Positions 16,315-24,677 of a stretch of 43,041 bases of DNA are shown here, one piece after another (the first letter of the stretch is position 1; the number at the start of each line of letters is the position of its first letter). The stretch covers positions 1 through 43,041 of the forward strand of contig JAJRCF010000024.1 in the NCBI GenBank assembly GCA_028679075.1, given 5' to 3'. The position numbers and the translations under genes were made by a program. The notes under the pieces were generated by a model. The model did no database searches. It saw only the letters and a list, made by a program, of their open reading frames with translations, and was not told the origin of the DNA. This DNA is from Methanoregula sp. Lineage in GTDB: Archaea > Halobacteriota > Methanomicrobia > Methanomicrobiales > Methanospirillaceae.

Positions 16315-17514
16315 CTACCTGATTATTGCCTTATCTCCGATACAGCCCTCAATAAAACTGTTCGGTGCAAACTGCGCTTCGCTTCCGATCATGGTACCGA
16401 CATTGATGGAACAATTGATACCAAACCGGACCTCATCACCGATGACGGCCCCGAATTTTTTCCGGCGGGTATCTTTCCCGCAGACCCTGATATTGGCATG
16501 GTCGTGGCGGAGGTTTGCGATCTTTGTACCTGCACCGAAGTTACATCCCGCCCCTACAACGGAATCCCCGATATAGTTAAAATGCGGGATCTTTGTCCCT
16601 CTCATGATAATCGAGTTCTTGAGTTCGGAACAATGCCCGATGTGACAATCATCGCCAATACTGGTTGCCCCACGGATATATGCATGAGGGCCGATGCGAC
16701 AGTTTTTCCCGATAACACAAGGCCCCTCGATGTAGGTACCGGATTTGATCACGGTGCCCTCTCCGATGACCACAGTATTCTGAAGTGTCACCCCCCCCTC
16801 AACCGTTCCTTTATTATCCGCTTCAAGGGTTTCCATGAGCGTTGCATTCGCTTCGAGCATGTCCCAGGGATGGCCAACATCCATCCAGTACGTGAGGTGG
16901 TGTGCGTGCAACTGCTTGTGATCGATCAATCCCGTGAGGGCATCAGTAAGTTCAAGTTCCCCCCGTGGTGAAGAGTGGACGTTATCAATGAGATTAAAGA
17001 TCTCCGGCGAAAACAGGTATGCCCCGGCATTGATCAGGTTCGATTTTGGATTTTTTGATTTCTCTTCAAGAGATATGATAAAGCCATGTTCGGTCAATAC
17101 CACGCCATAATCTCCGGGATGGTCTGTCGTGCTTATGCCCATACAGGGAGATTTCCCGTGGCACATTTTTTTGATATCCTCTTTTTTGAGGATCATATCT
17201 CCATTCATAACGAGAAATGGTCCAGTGACAAGATCCCGTGCTGCACCCACGGCATCAGCTGTACCCCGCTGGTGCCGTTGTGTAGAATATTCGATATGAA
17301 TTCCGAACCCGGTCCCATCACCGAAATGCTTGCGAATCTCCCGTTCGCCATATCCGACTATAAAAATAAACTCCGTGATACCGGCATCCCGGGCTGCAAG
17401 GACAAGATGCTCCATCATCGGGCGATTGGCAAGGGGGAGCATCACTTTCGGGCGCTTCGCAGTCAGGGGACGCATCCTCTTCCCTTCCCCTGCTGCGAGA
17501 ACGACACATTGCAT
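16315..17514 (-). CDS. GlmU-like bifunctional nucleotidylyltransferase/acetyltransferase, paralogue B
   Basis: The 399-residue protein starts MQCVVLAAGEGKRMRPLTAKRP, the nucleotidyltransferase P-loop-like signature. A beta-helix domain follows from about 245. The C-terminal part keeps GAGTKIANLRHDHANI and RRKKFGAVIGD, the stretch that carries acetyltransferase residues in ST0452-type enzymes. It is the better candidate for acetylating GlcN-1-P and then making UDP-GlcNAc. It is 24 bases downstream of glmM. Side by side with paralogue A it looks like an old tandem duplication whose copies have diverged. Confidence 0.92.
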   Translation of the reverse strand: MQCVVLAAGEGKRMRPLTAKRPKVMLPLANRPMMEHLVLAARDAGITEFIFIVGYGEREIRKHFGDGTGFGIHIEYSTQRHQRGTADAVGAARDLVTGPFLVMNGDMILKKEDIKKMCHGKSPCMGISTTDHPGDYGVVLTEHGFIISLEEKSKNPKSNLINAGAYLFSPEIFNLIDNVHSSPRGELELTDALTGLIDHKQLHAHHLTYWMDVGHPWDMLEANATLMETLEADNKGTVEGGVTLQNTVVIGEGTVIKSGTYIEGPCVIGKNCRIGPHAYIRGATSIGDDCHIGHCSELKNSIIMRGTKIPHFNYIGDSVVGAGCNFGAGTKIANLRHDHANIRVCGKDTRRKKFGAVIGDEVRFGINCSINVGTMIGSEAQFAPNSFIEGCIGDKAIIR

Positions 17515-17538
17515 GGGTACAGCTCTTTCTTACATACT

Positions 17539-18789
17539 TTAAGCAGTTTTCCCTTGTCGGGCGAGTTCTTTCCCCTTTGCGAGCATCGCTTTTGCCCTTT
17601 CCAGGCTTTTTCCTTCGGCAGTGATGCGTATCTTCGGCTCGGTTCCGCTTGCCCGTATCAGGCACCACCCGTCGTCTTCGGTAATGCGTATGCCATCTGT
17701 GGGGCTGGATGCACCAAGTCCGGCAAGAATTTCCCGTGCGGAGCCGGTGTGGAATGATTCCCGGAGGATAGGATAACTCGGCATCCCATCAATTTCCTGT
17801 GCAATGTCCCATTCGGATGCGATCTCACAGAACAGGGCTGCTGCAAACGGGCCATCAGGACAGAGGGAGATTTGCGGGAATATCCATGCTCCGGAAGGTT
17901 CCCCGCCAAACTCGCCCCACTTCATCAGCTCCTCGGAAACATATGCATCGCCAACCGGCGTACGGCGGACTTCTGCGATCTCATCGATGATCATGGAAGC
18001 ATCACTGGTGGTGACAACACGCTTTGCACCCGTGTATTTTGTAAAGAGCATGAGGAGATGATCGCCCGCAATATACCTCCCCTTGTTATCAAATGCCATC
18101 ATGCGGTCGGCATCCCCGTCATGTACTACCGCACAGTCTGCACCTGTTTTTCTGACCATGCCCCCGATATACCCAAGGTATTCCGGTAATGGTTCCGATG
18201 GGCGGGAGAAGTACCCTGATGGATTGCAGTTGATACATGTTGTCCTGATCCCGATATCTGAAAGGAGCCGGGGTGTCAGCATACATCCGGCCCCGTTACC
18301 GCAATCGATGACTACTGAGATTTCATGATCAACATGGACTTTGTCTGATATTGCTTTTTTATGTGGCGTCAGGGCATCGATCACACACTCGTTCCCAAGG
18401 TGCTGCCAGTCAGTATAGTGCAGTGTCTTGAGCAGTTCTTCTGTCTCTTTCTGCTGTACCTGGGTATACGATGACCCGTCGGGATTGAAGAGTTTCAGGC
18501 CGTTATATTCCTCCGGATTATGCGATGCGGTGATCATGCATCCTGCCTTGACAAGGCGTGTGTTGAAAGCGACTGTAGGTGTCGGGACAACTCCTGCAAT
18601 GTGTGCAGTCCCGCCATTACCCAGGATGCCGGAAATAACCAGGTGGGCAAGAAGGGGACTGGTTGTACGTGTGTCCCTCCCTATAATGACCTCGGAGGCT
18701 CCGGAAGCGAGCACGTTACCGATTTTAAGTGCCGTATCGATGAGCGTCTGGTCAAATTTCCTTCGTATCCCGGACGATCCGAAAAGCAT
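17539..18789 (-). CDS. glmM: Phosphoglucosamine mutase
   Basis: The 416-residue member of the alpha-D-phosphohexomutase family converts glucosamine-6-P to glucosamine-1-P. The phosphoserine motif is TASHNP with S89, the metal loop DGDADR sits in VVHDGDADRMMAFD, the sugar loop GGEPSGAW follows, and the phosphate-binding RASGTEPKIRI is near the C-terminus. Family members are usually near 450 residues, so this is slightly short. It leads the UDP-GlcNAc gene block. GlmM over phosphomannomutase is preferred because of its position next to glmS and two GlmU-like genes. Confidence 0.92.
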   Translation of the reverse strand: MLFGSSGIRRKFDQTLIDTALKIGNVLASGASEVIIGRDTRTTSPLLAHLVISGILGNGGTAHIAGVVPTPTVAFNTRLVKAGCMITASHNPEEYNGLKLFNPDGSSYTQVQQKETEELLKTLHYTDWQHLGNECVIDALTPHKKAISDKVHVDHEISVVIDCGNGAGCMLTPRLLSDIGIRTTCINCNPSGYFSRPSEPLPEYLGYIGGMVRKTGADCAVVHDGDADRMMAFDNKGRYIAGDHLLMLFTKYTGAKRVVTTSDASMIIDEIAEVRRTPVGDAYVSEELMKWGEFGGEPSGAWIFPQISLCPDGPFAAALFCEIASEWDIAQEIDGMPSYPILRESFHTGSAREILAGLGASSPTDGIRITEDDGWCLIRASGTEPKIRITAEGKSLERAKAMLAKGKELARQGKTA

Positions 18790-18840
18790 AGTACCGTATT
18801 GGATGTTTAGTCAAAAGAGTTTACTCTCTGTATTCGATAC

Positions 18841-18853
18841 AGGTTTAAAATCC
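18841..18853 (-). promoter_or_regulatory. Possible TATA box for glmM and the glycan operon
   Basis: The minus strand reads GGATTTTAAACCT just after the upstream gene's stop codon and about 57 bases before the glmM ATG. A leader of about 30 bases would result. The hairpin AGAGT-TT-ACTCT lies within that leader. Confidence 0.5.
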
Positions 18854-18860
18854 GAGGGAA

Positions 18861-19478
18861 TCAGTCCAAGCCGCTCCGTCCGAACGGGCACCAGTGCTCG
18901 ATCTCGCAGAGGCGGGCGATCCCGGTGGTTGAAGGACCGATACAGATGATCCGTTTCGTCTGTTTATACTTCTCGATAATATCACCGGTCCCCATCGCAA
19001 TAATCCCCTCCCCGTTTATAAGAATGATCTCAGACTCTGGCAGATTGTTGGTTACGTGACAGGAACGCCCCCGCTCTATTTTCCCAAGGGAACCGATGCA
19101 GAAAACACTCTTTCCCCGAATCTCCTGGTTGATCCGGTCCCAACAGGGAGTATGACATGATTTCTGGCAGGAGTGAAGCACCCGGGATATGCAGAGGAAC
19201 CCCAGTATGACGTTGATAATTGCACATGCGGCACCCCGCACGGGGGGAGTGTCCAGCGGTGCACCAAACATGAATGAGATCTTTGTTGGTGCCCGTATGG
19301 GATCGAACGTCGTGAACTCGGCACTTCTTCCACCAAACGTGGCCGACATGGATGCACCACTTTCAAACTGGCAGATTACTCCACCGGGATCAACATCAAG
19401 CACTACACCTGCATCTGCACAACCGCTGTGTTCAAGATGCCCCTCGATCTTTTTAACCGATTCAACGATGATATCCAT
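18861..19478 (-). CDS. Conserved-looking Cys-rich protein of unknown function
   Basis: I do not recognise this 205-residue protein with confidence. The middle part has a cysteine cluster (CISRVLHSCQKSCHTPCWDRI), and the C-terminal half has Rossmann-like beta-strand patterns (SEIILINGEGIIAMG, KRIICIGPSTTGIARLCEIEHWCPFG). The latter loosely recalls DUF364-type putative metal-chelation domains. Eleven cysteines in all suggest a metal or Fe-S site. It overlaps the cyclase-family gene by one base and ends the operon that starts with sufC. A role linked to Fe-S or metal handling is possible from context only. Confidence 0.7.
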   Translation of the reverse strand: MDIIVESVKKIEGHLEHSGCADAGVVLDVDPGGVICQFESGASMSATFGGRSAEFTTFDPIRAPTKISFMFGAPLDTPPVRGAACAIINVILGFLCISRVLHSCQKSCHTPCWDRINQEIRGKSVFCIGSLGKIERGRSCHVTNNLPESEIILINGEGIIAMGTGDIIEKYKQTKRIICIGPSTTGIARLCEIEHWCPFGRSGLD

Positions 19479-20092
19479 CAGTCACATCCATCCTTGTCCA
19501 GAAGAATGACCCGGGCAGGAGCTCCATCAAGACCGGTGAGACGGAGTGGTAATGCGACCTGTGTGTAATCCCCTTCCGGGACATGGGAAAGATCGAGAAG
19601 CTCGATGATGAGGCATCCATGACTGAGCAGTTCCCGGTGCACCGTCCCATCACAGTCGACTGCTTCGATGGAGAAGGAATCGATACCAACACACTGCGTG
19701 CCTGTTTTTGTAAGGTACTCAGCTGCATCCTTCGTCAGCGAGGGGTAATCCTCCCGGAATGATGTGCACCCGGAGAACGCAGTCTTGAGCAGGATGCGTG
19801 GCACTCCCCCGGTCCTGCCCTTAATGTGCGAAGCATCAATAAACGGACCGGCATTTGAGACATCCAGTACGCGGCATGGTCCGACCAGATGAGGGAGCGG
19901 GAGTTCATCGATGGTCAGGCCGGTTTTCAGGTAATGGACCGGTGCATCGATATGCGTTCCGGAGTGGCTGCTCAACCGGATGTCAGAGATCAGGTAAAGG
20001 CCGCTGTCTCGTTGCGTAAAATGCGGGGCAGTGTCGCCGGGATAGGCGAGGGAATCCCCTGCCAAAGGTCTGGTAATATCGATAATCGTCAT
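19478..20092 (-). CDS. Cyclase-family metal hydrolase (kynurenine formamidase-like)
   Basis: The 204-residue protein contains the family motif H-x-G-T-H-x-D-x-P-x-H as HSGTHIDAPVH, with H43, H47, D49 and H53 as metal ligands. The family (PF04199) includes arylformamidase KynB and other amide or lactone hydrolases. No tryptophan-degradation genes are nearby, so a kynurenine role is unsupported. The start overlaps the pcm stop, and its end overlaps the Cys-rich gene by one base, so the three are probably translated as a unit. Substrate is unknown. Confidence 0.88.
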   Translation of the reverse strand: MTIIDITRPLAGDSLAYPGDTAPHFTQRDSGLYLISDIRLSSHSGTHIDAPVHYLKTGLTIDELPLPHLVGPCRVLDVSNAGPFIDASHIKGRTGGVPRILLKTAFSGCTSFREDYPSLTKDAAEYLTKTGTQCVGIDSFSIEAVDCDGTVHRELLSHGCLIIELLDLSHVPEGDYTQVALPLRLTGLDGAPARVILLDKDGCD

Positions 20093-20745
20093 CAGGTCTC
20101 CTCCCAGCCGTACTCCCCAATCAGCGGGACGAACCGGACCCCCCCATGGGAAGATCGAACAATCCCACTCTCATTTCTTGAAAGGGTGATCAGTTCCTGG
20201 ATCTCCCGCCCCCCAACGGGTGCAACCAGTATTCCTCCGACAGTAAGTTGATCGATCAGGGGCTGGGGAATTTCCGGTGTAGCCGCAGTAATAATAATTC
20301 CATCGAAGGGTGCATGTTCCGGGTACCCCCGGGTCCCATCCCCGACAATGATATCAATGTCCTTCAATCCAAGTTTTTCGAGGTTCTTCCGTGCAAGCTC
20401 CGCGACGGCAGGAATGCGTTCGATTGTTGTGACGTGTTGCACAAGCATCGACAGGATCGCAGCCTGGTAACCGCTCCCGGCCCCGATTTCGAGGACCCGG
20501 TCTTCAGGGTATGGATCAAGCAATTCCGTCATGAGAGCAACGATATAGGGTTGTGATATTGTCTGACCATTACCAATGGGGAGCGGGGCGTCCTCGTATG
20601 CTGATTTGTCGTAAGGAGCGGGTATGAAGAAGTGACGGGGAATATTCCGCATTGCTTCGAGTACCCTGGGGTTTGTGATGCCCCTGGAACGGATTTGGTG
20701 TTCCACCATTCTGGAACGTTCGTCAGCCCGGGGATATGGGATCAT
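20092..20745 (-). CDS. pcm: Protein-L-isoaspartate O-methyltransferase
   Basis: The 217-residue enzyme uses S-adenosylmethionine to methylate isoaspartyl residues and so repairs aged proteins. The SAM-binding motif VLEIGAGSGYQAA is at residues 84-96. The family-specific N-terminal region IPRHFFIP...YEDAPLPIGNGQTISQPY is intact. The gene begins nine bases after the SufB-like gene and overlaps the next gene by one base. Confidence 0.97.
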   Translation of the reverse strand: MIPYPRADERSRMVEHQIRSRGITNPRVLEAMRNIPRHFFIPAPYDKSAYEDAPLPIGNGQTISQPYIVALMTELLDPYPEDRVLEIGAGSGYQAAILSMLVQHVTTIERIPAVAELARKNLEKLGLKDIDIIVGDGTRGYPEHAPFDGIIITAATPEIPQPLIDQLTVGGILVAPVGGREIQELITLSRNESGIVRSSHGGVRFVPLIGEYGWEET

Positions 20746-20754
20746 ACAAACTCG

Positions 20755-21870
20755 TTAAAATCCAGATTTTTCCGCCTCATCAATGGAAGCATCGATCTGC
20801 TTTTGCAGGGCTTCAGGGAGACCGGAGATCTTGACATCAAGGAACCCGCGGATGATCGTTGCGGTTGCCTCATCCTCATCAAGACCGCGAGACATAAGAT
20901 ATTCGATCTCTTCACGGGCGAGTTTACCCACCGCAGCCTCATGAGAGAGTTCGGTCCCGACTACAGACCCCTCGATCTCCGGAACAGCGTAAATGAGTCC
21001 ATCCTTGAGGATGAGACCCTTGCATTCAAGATGTCCGCGTGTACCAGCGGTTTTCCCGTTAATGTGGCCACGGGACAATATGGTGCCCCCTTTGGTGATG
21101 GCACGGGTTACCAGTTCAGCACTTGAACCGGGGCCTTCAAGGATCGCACGTGAACCGAGATCCATGTACGAGCCGGGAGTTGCGATCACAACACTGCTGA
21201 ACCGGGCAACCGAGTTCGCTCCTTTCAGGGTCGCCGTCGGGTACATCTGCACCTTTTTCACCGGCTGCATGCAGACGTAGTTTGAGAGGAAGACGCCATT
21301 TTCCTCAACTATCGAAGCACTCCTCGGATAGACCTCGATGTTCTCACTCCAGTTGTGGATCATCGTGAAACTGATCTTCGCGTTCTTTTTCACGTAGAAC
21401 TCGGAGACACCGTAGTGCATCCCCCCGGTGCCTACGTGTTCCCCGCTCGAACATCCTGAGATAATATGGAGTTCAGCCCCCTCTTCGGCAATTATGATGT
21501 TGTGAACATGCTGGATCTGTTCCCTCCCTAGGAACAGGCAGGCCTGGATGGGGAAGATGTTGTTGGTGCCCTTGTGAGCGATGATCACGTAGCCCTTTGG
21601 ATCTTTTTGTGCTGCAACGTATTTGGTAATCTCGTCTTTTTCCGGAGAGACGACTTTCCAGGCATACTCTTTCAGCCCATCGTATTTCTCCATCGCCTTT
21701 TTGTACGAGAGGACTTCGATTCCTTCCTCCGCACACTCTGCATGGACAACGTCCTGGTCCATCTGGAGGTACCTGCCGCACCGGTTCTTCATCTCAAGGT
21801 CGATACCGGTCTGGGCCAGCCTCTCCCGGTCGGCTTTCGAGATCTCCGGGAGTTTTACGGGTTGCGACAT
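20755..21870 (-). CDS. sufB: SufB/SufD-like Fe-S cluster scaffold protein
   Basis: The 371-residue protein carries the SufBD beta-helix core, for example IIAEEGAELHIISGCSSG and the C-terminal LSHEAAVGKLAREEIEYLMSRGLDEDEA. The single SufB-like protein beside a SufC ATPase corresponds to the minimal two-gene system seen in methanogens (sometimes called SMS), without SufS, SufE or a separate SufD. The ATG at 21870 has GGAG eight bases upstream and is preferred over an in-frame GTG at 21879. It overlaps sufC by 16 bases. The organism probably relies on sulfide instead of a cysteine desulfurase, which is inference. Confidence 0.95.
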   Translation of the reverse strand: MSQPVKLPEISKADRERLAQTGIDLEMKNRCGRYLQMDQDVVHAECAEEGIEVLSYKKAMEKYDGLKEYAWKVVSPEKDEITKYVAAQKDPKGYVIIAHKGTNNIFPIQACLFLGREQIQHVHNIIIAEEGAELHIISGCSSGEHVGTGGMHYGVSEFYVKKNAKISFTMIHNWSENIEVYPRSASIVEENGVFLSNYVCMQPVKKVQMYPTATLKGANSVARFSSVVIATPGSYMDLGSRAILEGPGSSAELVTRAITKGGTILSRGHINGKTAGTRGHLECKGLILKDGLIYAVPEIEGSVVGTELSHEAAVGKLAREEIEYLMSRGLDEDEATATIIRGFLDVKISGLPEALQKQIDASIDEAEKSGF

Positions 21871-22586
21871 TCCAGACACTCCTTATAACCGTGCTGTTTG
21901 ATATCTTTCAGGATCTCGCGGGGGTTCCCGTGGCATTTGATCTGCCCGTCGCACATGACGTGGCCGCGATCGGTTTCGAGGTAATCGAGGATATATCCTG
22001 TATGTGTAATAATGAGTCCGCTCTTCTGGCGCTTGGCAATGTGCTTGTCCTTTTCCAGAAGAGAGCCGATTGCATTTCCGATGAGAGAGATATTCTCGAT
22101 ATCAACACCGCTCTCCGGTTCATCGAGCATTATAAAATCCGGGTTCTGGATGGTGAGCTGGAGCACTTCGCTGCGTTTGATCTCGCCACCGGAAAAACCC
22201 TTATTGATGTCCCGTTCCAAGAATTTGTCCATATGGAGGGATTTTGCAAGCTCAGGGATGTCCTCTGTTTTCGTCCGGGAAATTGCGGAGAGGAGTTTTC
22301 CCAGTTTCAACCCTGAAATCGTCGGGGGCCTCTGGAAGAGCATGCCGACCCCCCGCTTTGCCCGTTCGTGGGCCTTCATGTTGGTCACATCTTCCCCCTT
22401 GAAGACGATCTTCCCCTCCGTGATGGTATATTGAGAATAGCCCATAATGGTCATCAGGAGCGTTGTCTTCCCTGAGCCATTGGGGCCAAGAAGTACATGG
22501 GTCTCACCCTCACCGATGTGGAGATTGATGTCGTGCAACACTTCCTTGTCGCCGACCTTCACATGCAGGTTTTTGATATCCAGCAT
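21855..22586 (-). CDS. sufC: SufC, Fe-S assembly ATPase (ABC type)
   Basis: The 243-residue soluble ABC ATPase has Walker A GPNGSGKTT (34-42), signature FSGGEIKR and Walker B FIMLDEPES. The insertion region FQRPPTISGLKL is typical of SufC. It powers conformational change in the SufB scaffold during cluster building. The final CLECRNP adds a CxxC at the C-terminus, which is not usual and could bind metal. It starts an operon with sufB, pcm, cyclase and the Cys-rich gene. The divergent neighbour is a DNA methyltransferase. Confidence 0.97.
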   Translation of the reverse strand: MLDIKNLHVKVGDKEVLHDINLHIGEGETHVLLGPNGSGKTTLLMTIMGYSQYTITEGKIVFKGEDVTNMKAHERAKRGVGMLFQRPPTISGLKLGKLLSAISRTKTEDIPELAKSLHMDKFLERDINKGFSGGEIKRSEVLQLTIQNPDFIMLDEPESGVDIENISLIGNAIGSLLEKDKHIAKRQKSGLIITHTGYILDYLETDRGHVMCDGQIKCHGNPREILKDIKQHGYKECLECRNP

Positions 22587-22617
22587 AAGATAATCGTAGA
22601 CAATATGTCCATTGCTG

Positions 22618-22630
22618 CATTAAACGCTTT
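22618..22630 (-). promoter_or_regulatory. Possible TATA box for the sufC operon
   Basis: The minus strand reads AAAAGCGTTTAAT, centred about 38 bases before the sufC ATG. It lies in a 104-base divergent gap shared with the methyltransferase gene. Confidence 0.4.
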
Positions 22631-22690
22631 TCTCGTTGACATTATTGCAGTGATTCGGCATCTTTTACTCATCGTATGGTATAGTAACAT

Positions 22691-23620
22691 GTGATAACGT
22701 GGATGAGACCGGAAAAGGTCAGGGATAAGGAAGGGAAAGCCAGGATCCGACGGGGATCTCAGGATGCCCAAAAGAACCTGTATGCTGACGAACCTTCAGG
22801 TATCCGTCCCTTCATCAACCGCATCATCTGCGGAGATGCACAGGAAGCCCTCACCCGGATTCCTGACCGAAGTATCGATCTCATCATTACGTCCCCCCCT
22901 TACAATTTCGGCCATTCTTATGCCCAGGACCCGCAGGATGACACACATGAGTGGAATGAATATTTCGGGAAACTCCTCCGTGTCTGGCGGGAATGCGAAC
23001 GCGTACTCAAGCCCGGTGGCAGGATGGCGGTGAATGTCCAGCCCCTCTTCTCGGATTATGTACCCACACATCACATCATCTCCCAACAGCTTTCCGGGCT
23101 GAGCCTCCTCTGGAGGGCGGAGTTACTCTGGGAGAAGAACAATTACAATGCGAAATACACGGCATGGGGGAGCTGGAAATCCCCTTCAATGCCCTATATC
23201 AAATACACTTGGGAATATATCGAGATCTTTGACAAGGAATCGCATAAAAAAACCGGCCGCCAGGAAGATATCGATATCACGGCAGGGGAATTCAAGGAAT
23301 GGGTTCTGGGAAAGTGGTCGTTTCCCCCGGAAACGCGGATGAAAGACTATGATCACCCGGCAATGTTCCCGGAAGAACTGCCCCGGCGGCTCATGAAACT
23401 TTTCTCTTATAAAAATGATATTGTGCTCGATCCGTTCAACGGTGCAGGTACAACCACCCTTGCGGCATGGAAGCTCGGGCGCAGGTTTATCGGTATTGAT
23501 ATATCAGGACAATACTCCGAAATGGCAGTGGCGAGACTGAAGGCCTCAGGAGACAATGGGTGTGAACCCGATTTGTATCCAGCGCCAAAAATGGTCCATC
23601 TTGGGGAGTTTGAGGAATAG
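22691..23620 (+). CDS. Orphan DNA methyltransferase, beta-class (N4-cytosine type motif)
   Basis: The 309-residue enzyme has the catalytic motif TSPPY at 67-71 before the SAM-binding motif DPFNGAGTT at 247-255, the permuted beta-class order. SPPY instead of DPPY favours N4-methylcytosine, though some N6-adenine enzymes share it. No restriction endonuclease or specificity gene is beside it, so it is a solitary modification enzyme. The start is GTG 22691 or ATG 22703; neither has a clear Shine-Dalgarno. The N-terminal 40 residues are basic and poorly conserved in appearance. It is divergent from sufC and convergent with the transglutaminase-like gene. Recognition site is unknown. Confidence 0.9.
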   Translation: MITWMRPEKVRDKEGKARIRRGSQDAQKNLYADEPSGIRPFINRIICGDAQEALTRIPDRSIDLIITSPPYNFGHSYAQDPQDDTHEWNEYFGKLLRVWRECERVLKPGGRMAVNVQPLFSDYVPTHHIISQQLSGLSLLWRAELLWEKNNYNAKYTAWGSWKSPSMPYIKYTWEYIEIFDKESHKKTGRQEDIDITAGEFKEWVLGKWSFPPETRMKDYDHPAMFPEELPRRLMKLFSYKNDIVLDPFNGAGTTTLAAWKLGRRFIGIDISGQYSEMAVARLKASGDNGCEPDLYPAPKMVHLGEFEE

Positions 23621-23636
23621 CTTGCCCTTGTGAATC

Positions 23637-24677
23637 TTATCTGGGGATATTGTTTTTTACATACTGGTAGGTGCCTTTCCGGTCATACTGGTGATTGAGA
23701 ATATAATTATGGAGTTCAGCGTACTGCCTGCGTTGGTGCTGCAGATCATTGTAGAGTGGCACATGCTGATTGTAATTTTCAGCATCGCGCTGTATGTAAT
23801 ATCCATCCATTTCAGTTTTCAGCGAATCGATCTGTGTGGAAAGATCCTCCACACTCGTTTCGGATATTTTGATGACGAAATCCATATAGAGCGACTCCTT
23901 ACAACTTCCGAAGGTCTTCGTTCCGTTTCCTACGCGAATCACCTGTGGATCAGAATACAGTGTTACACCTTCACGGAGTTTTTCTGTCGGCACACCGACA
24001 AAGGAGAGGTGTGTGGTCTCAATGAATGTATATCCTGTCTGCCTGTATTCGGCATCCGGGCAGACAACCCCTACTGCCATGTGTGACTCCGGCGTGAACG
24101 ATAACAGGGAAACATTGTATTCCTCCCTTGAAAGAAGGCCTGCAAGGAGCAGGCTCTTGTCATCACAATCCCCGGATTTATCGACATAGGTCTCGATAGG
24201 GAATTTCGGTGGGCTCTCGCTTGTTGTTTCATAGCGGACTGACTGGACAAATACTGCGATCAGTTCGAGATATTCATCATCATTAAGACCCCGTTCGTTC
24301 CGGATCCCTCTCAGGTTACCGATAAGATCGGTATAGAATTGTTTCTGGTCAGGATCATTGATCATCGAGAGGTAGGTGGTCTCCAGCCACACGTCTTCGG
24401 ACACATTTCCCCGGATGAGGGTTTCCTTATCTGCCACTTTCGCCCCGACATATACCGAAGGATCAACCGGGCTCGTGACCGTAATTATTACCTGTTCGAA
24501 TGGAAAGGTGTGGACCGGGGCAGGAATGGAGAGGTTGGTCTCCTGTAGTTCGATATGCGGGGGAACGACCGCATTCTGGTTGATGATAAGGTTTGCACTT
24601 ACGACCACGATCCCAATGAGAAACAGGGTAAAGACCACATATTTCATAAAACGATAGAGGGAATTCACGGGTCTCAT
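23637..24677 (-). CDS. Membrane-anchored transglutaminase-like domain protein
   Basis: The 346-residue protein has one N-terminal membrane segment (about 12-33, YVVFTLFLIGIVVVSANLII) with the rest predicted outside. The transglutaminase-like core shows a catalytic C171 in KSGDCDDKSLLLAGLL, H199 in ESHMAVGV, and E220 where Asp is usual. Family members of this kind are often proteases or peptide-modifying enzymes. The C-terminal 70 residues are coiled-coil-like (STQIDSLKTEMDGYYIQRDAENY) and rich in Tyr/Gln. It overlaps the upstream HAD gene by four bases. The substrate and any cell-envelope role are unknown. Confidence 0.85.
   Translation of the reverse strand: MRPVNSLYRFMKYVVFTLFLIGIVVVSANLIINQNAVVPPHIELQETNLSIPAPVHTFPFEQVIITVTSPVDPSVYVGAKVADKETLIRGNVSEDVWLETTYLSMINDPDQKQFYTDLIGNLRGIRNERGLNDDEYLELIAVFVQSVRYETTSESPPKFPIETYVDKSGDCDDKSLLLAGLLSREEYNVSLLSFTPESHMAVGVVCPDAEYRQTGYTFIETTHLSFVGVPTEKLREGVTLYSDPQVIRVGNGTKTFGSCKESLYMDFVIKISETSVEDLSTQIDSLKTEMDGYYIQRDAENYNQHVPLYNDLQHQRRQYAELHNYILNHQYDRKGTYQYVKNNIPR

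Noticed and set aside
19478-20092. Kynurenine formamidase of tryptophan breakdown
   Set aside because: The metal motif fits, but no other genes of that pathway are nearby and the family has many substrates.
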